DNA of 5,047 nucleotides from Propionibacteriaceae bacterium (GTDB taxonomy: Bacteria > Actinomycetota > Actinomycetes > Propionibacteriales > Propionibacteriaceae). The stretch is taken from contig JAICEV010000282.1 in NCBI GenBank assembly GCA_025923975.1, forward strand, positions 1 through 5,047, in the 5' to 3' direction. Below the pieces are notes generated by a model. It saw only the letters and a program-made list of their open reading frames with translations, searched no databases and was not told the origin of the DNA. Positions 1-5,047 of this stretch are shown one piece after another. A program made the translations under genes and the position numbers. Within the stretch, counting starts at the first letter, position 1; each line of letters opens with the position of its first letter.

Positions 1-139
1 AGCGGTATCCGAGGGCGACCGCCTCCTTGAATGCATGCAGGCTGTTTTCGCGATAGCGGTTCGGCTCGTAGGTTGCTCCGCCGCGATGCGCGAAGGCCGC
101 GAAGGGCACGTCGAAGAACGCATAGTCAGCGGCCCTCAT
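1..139 (-). CDS. Glycerophosphodiester phosphodiesterase family protein, N-terminal part (cut by window edge)
   Basis: Only the first 46 codons are present; the gene continues past the left edge. The visible N-terminus carries FAHRGGA (residues 16-22), then REN (30-32) and a helix ending in ALGYR (42-46). This is the opening of the GDPD TIM barrel: the HRG histidine and arginine bind and activate the phosphodiester, and the Glu-Asn pair contributes to the metal and active site. The family hydrolyses glycerophosphodiesters to glycerol-3-phosphate and an alcohol. No signal peptide is visible, so a cytoplasmic location is likely. I chose the ATG at 139 because the only nearby alternative ATG (147) is in another frame and stops after three codons. 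The frame is open further upstream, so a longer N-terminus is not strictly excluded, but I see no better start. It lies 41 bp downstream of the PGPGW-type gene on the same strand and may be co-transcribed. The family call is firm; the exact substrate cannot be read from this fragment. Confidence 0.85.
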   Translation of the reverse strand, partial: MRAADYAFFDVPFAAFAHRGGATYEPNRYRENSLHAFKEAVALGYR

Positions 140-160
140 GCGCTCATTGTGCCCGTGCGG

Positions 161-181
161 ACGGAGCGAGCAATGCTCCGT
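161..181 (-). terminator. Hairpin between the PGPGW-type gene and the phosphodiesterase gene
   Basis: A perfect 7-bp inverted repeat, ACGGAGC (161-167) and GCTCCGT (175-181), encloses a 7-nt loop. It begins at the last base of the stop codon of the upstream minus-strand gene. There is no U-rich tail on either strand. It could be a weak tailless terminator, an attenuator, or a stabilising 3' stem between two co-directional genes. The structure is visible; its role is a guess. Confidence 0.35.
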
Positions 182-708
182 CAGAGCCCAGGCAGTCGCT
201 GCAAGATCACGTCGACGGAACCGGGCAACCATCCCGGGATGCCGGTCAGCAGCAAGTAGAGATACCCAAGGATTCCGCAACAGCTGAAGAACGCCACCCA
301 GAAAAGGATCTTCTTGGCCGTGGACCAGGTGCCGTAGCGATGCAGCTCGCGTTTGAACCATTGCATCACCTGATGGGCCCACTCGAACTCGCTGGACCAA
401 ACGGCTAGGCCGAGCAAGATCAGCGGAATGCCGCCCGGTCCAGGGATCGGGCCGCTGACGAAGCCGAGCGCGATGAGCATTAGGCCGAGGAGGCCAACGG
501 CAATGCGATAGACGGCGAGTTTCCGCTTATCCTCCCTGATCCTGCGACGCCAGCGCCAACGGTCTTCCTCAGGCTCGAGGAGGATGTGATGGTGGTGGTG
601 TTCATGCTCGTGGCGCCCCGCAGCGTGCGGAGTTTCGCTGGCTTGCGGCAATGTCACGGTCGGGAGCGAAGCGTCGCGTGCGCGGTTGTCCTCGACTCCG
701 GATGACAT
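181..708 (-). CDS. PGPGW-type three-helix membrane protein with histidine-rich N-terminus
   Basis: This 175-residue protein has a polar N-terminal domain (about 1-63) and three hydrophobic segments, roughly 65-84, 92-106 and 133-155. Between the first two lies GPIPGPGGIP (86-95), a version of the PGPGW signature of a small actinobacterial membrane family (TIGR02611/PF09656), with Gly in place of Trp. The family is about 150 residues with three helices and no established function to my knowledge. Residues 33-41 are a cluster of seven histidines in nine positions (HEHEHHHHH), followed by acidic residues and a very basic stretch WRWRRRIREDKRK (51-63) before the first helix; the basic flank suggests the N-terminus is cytoplasmic. 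The frame opens at a TTG at 735, but I prefer the ATG at 708, because TAGAGT (716-721 on the minus strand) sits 7 nt before it, as in a leaderless promoter. It is transcribed divergently from the pyridoxal kinase gene and precedes the phosphodiesterase gene. Confidence 0.85.
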   Translation of the reverse strand: MSSGVEDNRARDASLPTVTLPQASETPHAAGRHEHEHHHHHILLEPEEDRWRWRRRIREDKRKLAVYRIAVGLLGLMLIALGFVSGPIPGPGGIPLILLGLAVWSSEFEWAHQVMQWFKRELHRYGTWSTAKKILFWVAFFSCCGILGYLYLLLTGIPGWLPGSVDVILQRLPGL

Positions 709-818
709 GAGCACCACTCTAAAGTGGACGGCCAAAACGTGCTGCAGATGCTCAAATCAGTGTCCGAAGTGCGGGATGTGATGCCATTGGCCGCTGACCA
801 AGCGAGCAATATGACCGC
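709..818. promoter_or_regulatory. Divergent promoter region between the PGPGW-type gene and pdxY
   Basis: This 110-bp gap separates two genes that read away from each other, so it must hold a start of transcription for each. Leftward, the minus strand reads TAGAGT (721-716), seven bases, then the ATG at 708. Rightward, CAATAT (807-812), six bases, then the GTG at 819. Both hexamers have the A at position 2 and T at position 6 that matter most in a -10 element, though the rightward one lacks the initial T. I see no convincing -35 hexamer and no clear operator palindrome. Both elements are predictions from sequence and spacing only. Confidence 0.45.
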
Positions 819-1673
819 GTGACGACGATCCTGTCGATTCAGTCCTCGGTCGCGTACGGCCACGTCGGCAACAGCGCCGTCACGTTTCCATTGATGAGGA
901 TGGGTGTAGAGGTGTGGCCGGTGATTACGGTGCACTTCTCCAACCACACGGGCTATGGAGCCTGGCGGGGGCCGCTTCTGAGGGCGGCGGATCTCCGCGA
1001 TGTGGTGCGCGGTATCGATGAGCGTGGCGTCCTTGGCGAAGTCGATGCGGTGCTGTCGGGCTACCAGGGCGGCGAGGATATCGGCGCGATGATCTTGGAC
1101 GCGGTGGCGTTGGTCAAGCTGCGCAATCCGGCTGCCATCTATTGCTGTGACCCGGTGCTGGGAGATGCGGACCGCGGCTACTACGTCCGGCCGGGTATTC
1201 CCGAGCTGATGCGGCAGCAGGTCGTGCCTGCCGCCCAGATCATCACTCCCAACCAGTTCGAGCTCACCTCATTGACAGGTCTGCCGGCGTCGAAACTGGA
1301 TGAGGTGTTAGACGCCGCCGATGCTGCGCGCAGCCTTGGTCCGGAAGTGGTGCTGATCACCAGCGTGGTACGCGAGGATGCGCAGCCCGGAACCATTGAG
1401 ATGGTCGCAGTCGGCGCCGAGGGTGCATGGCTGGTGACGACGCCGCGGCTACCTCAAACCTTCACTGGAAGCGGGGATGTCACGGCTGCCACCTTCCTGG
1501 CCAGCCTGCTGGAAATGCAGGATGTGTCGAAAGCACTGGCGCATACCGCAGCGGTGATCTATGGGCTGCTCGCAGCCACGGCTGCCTCCGGTCGTGCCGA
1601 ACTGGCGCTGATCACCGCCCAGGAAGAGCTGATTCATCCCAGTCACACCTTCGAAGCGATCCGACTCCGCTAA
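819..1673 (+). CDS. pdxY: Pyridoxal kinase, PdxY type
   Basis: The 284-residue product belongs to the ribokinase-like pyridoxal kinases, which phosphorylate pyridoxal and related B6 vitamers with ATP to give pyridoxal 5'-phosphate in the salvage pathway. The length matches the family (about 285). The family signatures occur in order: ILSIQSSVAYGHVGNSA at the N-terminus (4-20), VHFSNHTGYG (38-47), VLSGYQG (78-84), CDPVLGD (110-116), ITPNQFE (142-148), a nucleotide-side strand VVLITSV (177-183), and TGSGDVTAA (216-224). GSGD (217-220) supplies the anion hole and the catalytic base Asp220. No signal peptide or membrane segment is seen, so it is cytoplasmic. The start is GTG at 819: the N-terminal motif begins immediately after it, and the ATG at 811 is out of frame and stops after three codons. 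No good ribosome binding site precedes it. The gene stands alone on its strand; its neighbours give no hint of a B6 operon. PdxY is favoured over PdxK on motif similarity. Confidence 0.9.
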   Translation: MTTILSIQSSVAYGHVGNSAVTFPLMRMGVEVWPVITVHFSNHTGYGAWRGPLLRAADLRDVVRGIDERGVLGEVDAVLSGYQGGEDIGAMILDAVALVKLRNPAAIYCCDPVLGDADRGYYVRPGIPELMRQQVVPAAQIITPNQFELTSLTGLPASKLDEVLDAADAARSLGPEVVLITSVVREDAQPGTIEMVAVGAEGAWLVTTPRLPQTFTGSGDVTAATFLASLLEMQDVSKALAHTAAVIYGLLAATAASGRAELALITAQEELIHPSHTFEAIRLR

Positions 1674-1691
1674 GCCCGGTCTCCGACCGGC
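1674..1691. terminator. Candidate bidirectional terminator between convergent genes
   Basis: The 20 bp between the stop codons of pdxY and the HTH-enolpyruvyl transferase gene contain CCGGT (1676-1680) and ACCGG (1686-1690) around a 5-nt loop. The stem may be extended by G1674-C1691 with one bulged C. On the plus strand it is followed by GTTTA, a short T run. Placement between convergent genes supports a terminator role, but the stem is short and the T tract weak. Confidence 0.45.
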
Positions 1692-1693
1692 GT

Positions 1694-3226
1694 TTAGTCT
1701 CGGAAGACCTCGATGTTGGCGCCGAGGGCATTGAGCCTGTTGGCCAGGTCCTCATAACCCCGGTTGATGACGTAGACGTCTCGCAACATCGACTCTCCGC
1801 GCGCCGCGAGCATGCCGAGGAGGATGCACACCGCTGGTCGTAGCGCGGGTGGACAGACCACCTGCTGACCCCGCCAGCGGGTGGGACCCTCAACGATGAC
1901 GCGATGGGGATCGAGCAGCTGCACCCGTGCCCCGAGCCGGTTGAGCTCGGTGAGGTAGATCGCCCGGTTCTCATACACCCAGTCGTGGATGATGGTCTTG
2001 CCGTGAGCTGTCGCCGCGATCACTGCGAAGAATGGCAGGTTGTCGATGTTCAGACCGGGGAACGGCATTGGGTGAATCTTGTCGATAGGGGAGCGCAGCT
2101 CTGACGGCCGTACGGTCAGATCCACCAGCCGGGCGTGGCCATTTGCGGCCAAGTACTCGTCACCGAGGGAGAAGTCCAGGCCCATCTCCTCCAAGATCGC
2201 AAGCTCGATTTCCAGGAACTCGATCGGTGTGCGTTCAATGGTCAGATGTGACTGAGTGACGATCGCGGCGGTGAGCAGGCTCATCGCCTCGATGGGATCT
2301 TCCGACGGGGCGAACTCCACATCGGTGTTGATGCTCTCGACGCCATGGACGCGCAGCGTGGTCGTTCCGATGCCGTCGATCTCGACTCCCAGGTGGGTCA
2401 AGAAGACGCAGAGGTCTTGAACCATGTAGTTCGGGCTGGCATTACGCAGCACCGTCACCCCCGGCGCCAGCGCCGCGGCAAGGAGGGCGTTCTCGGTAAC
2501 CGTGTCGCCACGTTCGGTGAGTGTGATTGGTCGCGGCGGCTCGACCGATGGATTGACGGTGCAGTGGTAGAAGCCGTCAGTCGAGTTCACATGAAGCCCA
2601 AATCGCCTGAGCACCTGCAGATGCGGCTCGATGGTGCGCCTGCCGATATCGCACCCTCCGGCGTACGGCAGCTTGAATTCTGTGTAGGAGTGCAGCAGCG
2701 GGCCGAGGAACATGATCACCGAGCGGGTACGCCGTGCCGCCTCGAGATCCATCTCGTCGAGGGACAGCTCTGCTGGCCGTACCAGCTCAAGATCATTGTG
2801 GTCTGCCGACCAGGTTGCTCGGACTCCAATGCTGGTGAGCACTTCGAGGATCCGGTTGACCTCTTCGATCTTGGCAATGCCGCGAATGACTGTGCGACCG
2901 CGGTTAAGCAGGGACGCGCACAGCAACGCGACGGCGGCGTTTTTCGATGACCGCACCTCGATCGTGCCGGTCAGGTTGGCCCCACCCTGGACGCGGAGGT
3001 GTTGCGGTCCGCTGCCAACGGAGATCAGCGGCGAGTCGAGCGCCTCGGCGATGCGGCTCACCATCTCCAGACTGAGGTTTTGGTTCCCGGCTTCGATGCG
3101 ATGCACCGCGCTCTGACTGGTGCCGAGAACATCAGCAAGTTGGGTCTGCGTCAGGCCACGATGCTTGCGCGCATCCCGGATCAAGCCCCCGATCCGGTCC
3201 AGGTACGTTTCAGTCATGTTGGACAC
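1694..3226 (-). CDS. XRE-type HTH domain fused to a MurA-like enolpyruvyl transferase
   Basis: The 510-residue protein has two parts. Residues 9-63 are an XRE/Cro-type helix-turn-helix (LIRDARKHRGLTQTQLADVL, then TSQSAVHRIEAG and LSLEMVSRIAEALD). Residues 76-510 form a complete MurA/EPSP synthase-type domain. MurA moves enolpyruvate from PEP to UDP-N-acetylglucosamine in the first committed step of peptidoglycan synthesis. By hand alignment to E. coli MurA, the catalytic residues remain: Lys95-Asn96 (K22-N23), Arg168 (R91), Cys192 in AGGCDIG (C115), Arg197 (R120), Asp395 (D305), Arg421 in ENR (R331) and Arg463 (R397). The end, INRGYEDLANRLNALGANIE, is typical of MurA. UDP-contact positions differ: Leu236 and Glu238 stand where MurA has K160 and S162. 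A plain MurA is about 420 residues, so the extra N-terminal domain explains the length. The start is GTG at 3226, six bases after TATCGT; an in-frame ATG at 3217 is possible and would still keep the HTH. It is unlikely to be the housekeeping murA; the substrate is unknown. HTH-fused homologues exist in other actinobacteria as far as I recall. Confidence 0.88.
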   Translation of the reverse strand: MSNMTETYLDRIGGLIRDARKHRGLTQTQLADVLGTSQSAVHRIEAGNQNLSLEMVSRIAEALDSPLISVGSGPQHLRVQGGANLTGTIEVRSSKNAAVALLCASLLNRGRTVIRGIAKIEEVNRILEVLTSIGVRATWSADHNDLELVRPAELSLDEMDLEAARRTRSVIMFLGPLLHSYTEFKLPYAGGCDIGRRTIEPHLQVLRRFGLHVNSTDGFYHCTVNPSVEPPRPITLTERGDTVTENALLAAALAPGVTVLRNASPNYMVQDLCVFLTHLGVEIDGIGTTTLRVHGVESINTDVEFAPSEDPIEAMSLLTAAIVTQSHLTIERTPIEFLEIELAILEEMGLDFSLGDEYLAANGHARLVDLTVRPSELRSPIDKIHPMPFPGLNIDNLPFFAVIAATAHGKTIIHDWVYENRAIYLTELNRLGARVQLLDPHRVIVEGPTRWRGQQVVCPPALRPAVCILLGMLAARGESMLRDVYVINRGYEDLANRLNALGANIEVFRD

Positions 3227-3239
3227 TCAGGCACGATAA

Positions 3240-3251
3240 CTCATATATGAG
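3240..3251. promoter_or_regulatory. 12-bp perfect palindrome, candidate operator
   Basis: CTCATATATGAG is perfectly self-complementary. It ends one base upstream of the predicted -10 hexamer of the HTH-enolpyruvyl transferase gene, inside the -10/-35 spacer. A protein bound here would block that promoter. Because the gene it controls encodes an XRE-type DNA-binding domain, autoregulation is the natural guess. The palindrome is directly visible; the binder is inferred. Confidence 0.5.
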
Positions 3252-3313
3252 ATAGTTCGGGCTCAACTCGCCGATTTGATGCCAAGTTGGGAGGATCGGC
3301 CACCTGAGATAGT
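3248..3313 (+). repeat. Two direct copies of TGAGATAGT in the divergent control region
   Basis: The 9-bp word TGAGATAGT occurs at 3248-3256, overlapping the right half of the palindrome, and again at 3305-3313, 57 bp further on. Each copy is followed shortly by GTTCGG or TTCGG. The second copy is preceded by CC, giving CCTGAG, whose reverse complement CTCAGG is at 3226-3231, on the start codon of the leftward gene. This could be a set of half-sites for one regulator. The second copy lies about 70-78 bp upstream of the predicted start of the lpd-like transcript. Confidence 0.4.
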
Positions 3314-3354
3314 CGTTCGGTGACGGGCCACGACCATAGCAGGCCCACGGCCGA

Positions 3355-3368
3355 CCCCCAAGCGGGGG
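3355..3368. repeat. Short GC-rich inverted repeat upstream of the lpd-like gene
   Basis: CCCCC (3355-3359) and GGGGG (3364-3368) are separated by AAGC, just upstream of the TAAAGT hexamer. An outer pair, AGGCC (3341-3345) and GGCCT (3367-3371), overlaps it. If transcription starts at 3383, this lies upstream of the transcript and would act as DNA (a protein site) rather than as an RNA hairpin. Confidence 0.3.
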
Positions 3369-3382
3369 CCTAAAGTTGGGCC

Positions 3383-4780
3383 ATGAGTGCACACTTCGAG
3401 GTCGTCATGCTGGGCGCTGGACCGGGCGGCTATGTCGCCGCCATCCGCGCCGCCCAATTAGGCTTCAAGACCGGAATCATCGAGCTGAAGTACTGGGGCG
3501 GTGTCTGCAACAACGTCGGCTGCATTCCGACGAAGTCGCTGCTGCGGAACGCTGAGATCGCTCACATCTTCAATCACGAGGCAGACGTCTTCGGGATCAG
3601 CGGCGACGTGACGTTCGATTTCGGAGTGGCGTGGAAGCGCAGCCGTACCACGGCCGATCGGATGGCCAAGGGCGTGCACTTCTTGATGAAGAAGAACAAG
3701 ATCACCGAGATTGACGGCTGGGCCACCTTCACCGGCGACCACACGTTCAGCGTCGAGGGTCCGAAGGGGACCGAGACGGTCACCTTCGACAACGTGATCA
3801 TCGCCACCGGAGCGACGACGCGGCTGCTCCCGGGAACCTCGCTAAGTGAACGCGTGGTCACCTACGAAGAGTTGATCATGACTGACAGCCTCCCGGAATC
3901 AATCGTGATAGCAGGCGCAGGTGCAATAGGCGTGGAGTTTGCCTACGTCATGGCGAACTACGGCGTACAGGTCACGCTCGTGGAGTTCTTGGATCGCGTG
4001 GTGCCGCTGGAGGAGCCGGAGGTCTCCACCGAACTCGCCAAGGCCTACAAGAAGCTCGGCGTAACGGTGCTCGCCGGTACCAAGGTCGAGGCGATCGACG
4101 ACTCGGGCGACAAGGTCAAGGTCACCGTCTCACCGACCAAGGGCGGCGACACCAGGATTATCGAAACTGACAAAGTGCTGCAGGCGATCGGGTTCGCACC
4201 CCGCACCGAGGGCTATGGGCTGGAGAACACCGGCGTGAAGCTCACCGAGCGCGGTGCGATCGAGATCGACGACTACATGCGCACTAACGTGCCGCACATC
4301 TATGCGATTGGGGACTGCACCGGCAAACTGCTGCTGGCGCACACCGCCGAGGCGCAGGGAGTGGTCGCGGCGGAGACCATCGCCGGCGCGGAAACCATGC
4401 CGCTCGACTACGACATGATCCCCCGAGCCACGTACTGCCAGCCGCAGATCGGTTCATTCGGCTACTCCGAGCAGCAGGCAAAGGACAAAGGCTACGACGT
4501 CAAGACCGCCAAGTTCCCCTTCACGGCCAACGGCAAAGCCCATGGGCTGGGGGAGGCAACAGGCTTCGTCAAGATCGTCGCCGACGCAAAGTACGGCGAG
4601 ATTCTAGGTCTGCACATGATCGGGCCCGATGTCACCGAATTGCTACCCGAGCTGACGCTGGCGCAGCTATGGGATCTGACGGCGGAAGAGGTGACGCGCA
4701 ATGTGCATGCGCACCCCACCCTGTCGGAGGCGCTCAAGGAAGTGGCCCACGGCGTCTCCGGCCACATGATCAACTTCTGA
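3383..4780 (+). CDS. lpd: Dihydrolipoamide dehydrogenase-like flavoprotein disulfide reductase (LpdC-like)
   Basis: The 465-residue product has the full pyridine nucleotide-disulfide oxidoreductase fold. FAD site: GAGPGG (11-16) with Glu34, plus TNVPHIYAIGD (301-311). The redox disulfide is Cys42-Cys47 in GGVCNNVGCIPTK (39-51). NAD site: GAGAIG (178-183) with Glu201 ending the following strand, which indicates NAD rather than NADP. The C-terminal dimerisation domain carries His444 and Glu449 in HPTLSE, the acid-base pair that works across the dimer. Enzymes of this type reoxidise dihydrolipoamide on 2-oxoacid dehydrogenase or glycine cleavage complexes. From memory it is close to M. tuberculosis LpdC throughout, with matching length (464). 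One difference: where M. tuberculosis has Arg93, near the active-site entrance, this protein has Met94, while the nearby histidine (His99) remains. No acyltransferase or dehydrogenase gene lies alongside, so this may be a paralogue or the stand-alone shared E3; the window cannot decide. ATG at 3383 is supported by the FAD motif position and by TAAAGT six bases upstream. Confidence 0.9.
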   Translation: MSAHFEVVMLGAGPGGYVAAIRAAQLGFKTGIIELKYWGGVCNNVGCIPTKSLLRNAEIAHIFNHEADVFGISGDVTFDFGVAWKRSRTTADRMAKGVHFLMKKNKITEIDGWATFTGDHTFSVEGPKGTETVTFDNVIIATGATTRLLPGTSLSERVVTYEELIMTDSLPESIVIAGAGAIGVEFAYVMANYGVQVTLVEFLDRVVPLEEPEVSTELAKAYKKLGVTVLAGTKVEAIDDSGDKVKVTVSPTKGGDTRIIETDKVLQAIGFAPRTEGYGLENTGVKLTERGAIEIDDYMRTNVPHIYAIGDCTGKLLLAHTAEAQGVVAAETIAGAETMPLDYDMIPRATYCQPQIGSFGYSEQQAKDKGYDVKTAKFPFTANGKAHGLGEATGFVKIVADAKYGEILGLHMIGPDVTELLPELTLAQLWDLTAEEVTRNVHAHPTLSEALKEVAHGVSGHMINF

Positions 4781-4802
4781 CAGCGGGTTGGTTGGCTGTT
4801 GG

Positions 4803-4819
4803 GCTGGTCAGCTACCAGC
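4803..4819. terminator. Candidate bidirectional terminator between the lpd-like and CBS genes
   Basis: GCTGGT (4803-4808) and ACCAGC (4814-4819) form a perfect 6-bp stem around a 5-nt loop in the 39-bp gap between two convergent genes. There is no T tract on either side. The position is what favours a terminator role. Confidence 0.35.
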
Positions 4820-5047
4820 TCAGCTGTGTGAGACGTAGCCCTCCAACTGATCGCGCTCGAACTCAATTTGATCGATGTGTGCCTTCACGACATCGCCGAT
4901 GCTGACGATTCCGGCCAACCGTCCAAGATCATCAACGACAGGCAGATGTCGAATCCGCTGATCGGTCATGGTGCTCATGAGCGATTGCACCGACTCGCCC
5001 GGTCGACACGTGAGCACCTCATTGGTCATCACATCGGATACCGGTGA
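4820..5047 (-). CDS. CBS-domain protein, C-terminal part (cut by window edge)
   Basis: The reading frame is open to the right edge, so only the last 75 residues are seen. They contain one CBS motif: SDVMTNEVLTCRPGESV, then IRHLPVVDD and GIVSIGDVVK, in the order expected of the domain, followed by a helical, charged tail ending in GYVSHS. CBS motifs normally act in pairs that bind adenine nucleotides or S-adenosyl ligands, and small two-CBS proteins of about 140 residues are common in actinobacteria. This would be the second motif of such a pair, with the first beyond the window. A start at GTG 5032 or ATG 5029 is unlikely because the domain's first strand extends upstream of both. It converges on the lpd-like gene with a 39-bp gap. 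No enzymatic domain is visible in the part present. Confidence 0.85.
   Translation of the reverse strand, partial: SPVSDVMTNEVLTCRPGESVQSLMSTMTDQRIRHLPVVDDLGRLAGIVSIGDVVKAHIDQIEFERDQLEGYVSHS

Larger units (their letters stand above)
3227..3382. promoter_or_regulatory. Divergent control region between the HTH-enolpyruvyl transferase gene and the lpd-like gene
   Basis: This 156-bp gap serves two outward-reading genes. For the leftward gene, the minus strand reads TATCGT (3238-3233), six bases, then GTG at 3226. For the rightward gene, TAAAGT (3371-3376), six bases, then ATG at 3383. Both hexamers fit the TANNNT form of an actinobacterial -10 element, and the spacing places the transcript start on the start codon. 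No clear -35 element is seen for either. The region also holds a 12-bp palindrome and repeated TGAG-containing words, listed separately. Confidence 0.5.

Noticed and set aside
31..408. Open plus-strand frames opposite the phosphodiesterase and PGPGW-type genes
   Set aside because: Arg/Ser/Pro-rich products without recognisable motifs, antisense to two genes with clear family signatures; typical of GC-rich antisense frames.
181..735. TTG at 735 as the start of the PGPGW-type protein
   Set aside because: It adds nine residues without family character, has no ribosome binding site or -10 hexamer at the right spacing, and the ATG at 708 has both a better codon and a TAGAGT hexamer 7 nt upstream.
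1612..1974. Minus-strand open frame across the 3' end of pdxY and the 3' end of the fusion gene
   Set aside because: Ser/Arg-rich, no motif, overlaps two confirmed genes and the hairpin between them.
2345..2950. 201-codon plus-strand open frame, with another at 2712-3116
   Set aside because: Both lie entirely antisense to the HTH-enolpyruvyl transferase gene, whose reading frame is confirmed by conserved motifs along its whole length. No domain seen in either.
1694..3226. Housekeeping murA
   Set aside because: The added HTH domain, the Cys in the PEP loop and altered UDP-contact residues make the ordinary peptidoglycan enzyme unlikely, although the chemistry may be the same.
4820..5032. CBS protein read as a complete 70-residue gene starting at GTG 5032
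   Set aside because: The frame continues open to the window edge, and residues SPVSD before that codon belong to the usual start of a CBS motif, so it is a partial longer gene.
1..5047. Mobile element, CRISPR array, tRNA or rRNA
   Set aside because: No transposase or integrase frame, no spaced repeat array, no terminal inverted repeats and no tRNA-like cloverleaf were noticed on either strand.

Overview
The window looks like chromosomal DNA from a mycobacterium or close relative. The clearest evidence is the complete dihydrolipoamide dehydrogenase-like gene, which from memory matches Mycobacterium tuberculosis LpdC along nearly its whole length, including a shared MKKNKITEI stretch and the GHMINF C-terminus. 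The GC-rich codon use, the actinobacterial PGPGW-type membrane protein, and start codons lying 6-7 bases after -10-like hexamers with no obvious Shine-Dalgarno sequence all fit this. I see no rRNA, tRNA, CRISPR array, insertion sequence or phage gene.

Layout from left to right: (1) 1-139, minus strand: the N-terminal 46 residues of a glycerophosphodiester phosphodiesterase-family protein, cut by the window edge. (2) 181-708, minus: a small three-helix PGPGW-type membrane protein with a histidine-rich N-terminus, 41 bp upstream of the phosphodiesterase and probably co-transcribed. (3) 709-818: divergent promoter region. (4) 819-1673, plus: pyridoxal kinase, PdxY type. (5) 1674-1693: a hairpin between convergent genes. 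(6) 1694-3226, minus: a 510-residue fusion of an XRE-type helix-turn-helix domain to an enolpyruvyl transferase (MurA/EPSP synthase family). (7) 3227-3382: divergent control region with a 12-bp perfect palindrome and a repeated TGAGATAGT word. (8) 3383-4780, plus: the dihydrolipoamide dehydrogenase-like flavoprotein. (9) 4781-4819: a short gap between convergent genes with a hairpin. (10) 4820-5047, minus: the C-terminal part of a CBS-domain protein, running off the right edge.

The genes do not form one obvious pathway. The most interesting locus is the HTH-enolpyruvyl transferase and its promoter. The enzyme half keeps the catalytic residues of MurA, including the fosfomycin-target cysteine that mycobacterial housekeeping MurA replaces with aspartate. 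Residues that hold the UDP part of the substrate look changed. The DNA-binding half sits downstream of a promoter whose spacer is occupied by a palindrome. This suggests an enzyme that regulates its own gene, and perhaps the divergent flavoprotein gene, in response to a ligand; that is inference. A second theme is that all five visible gene starts can be read as leaderless.
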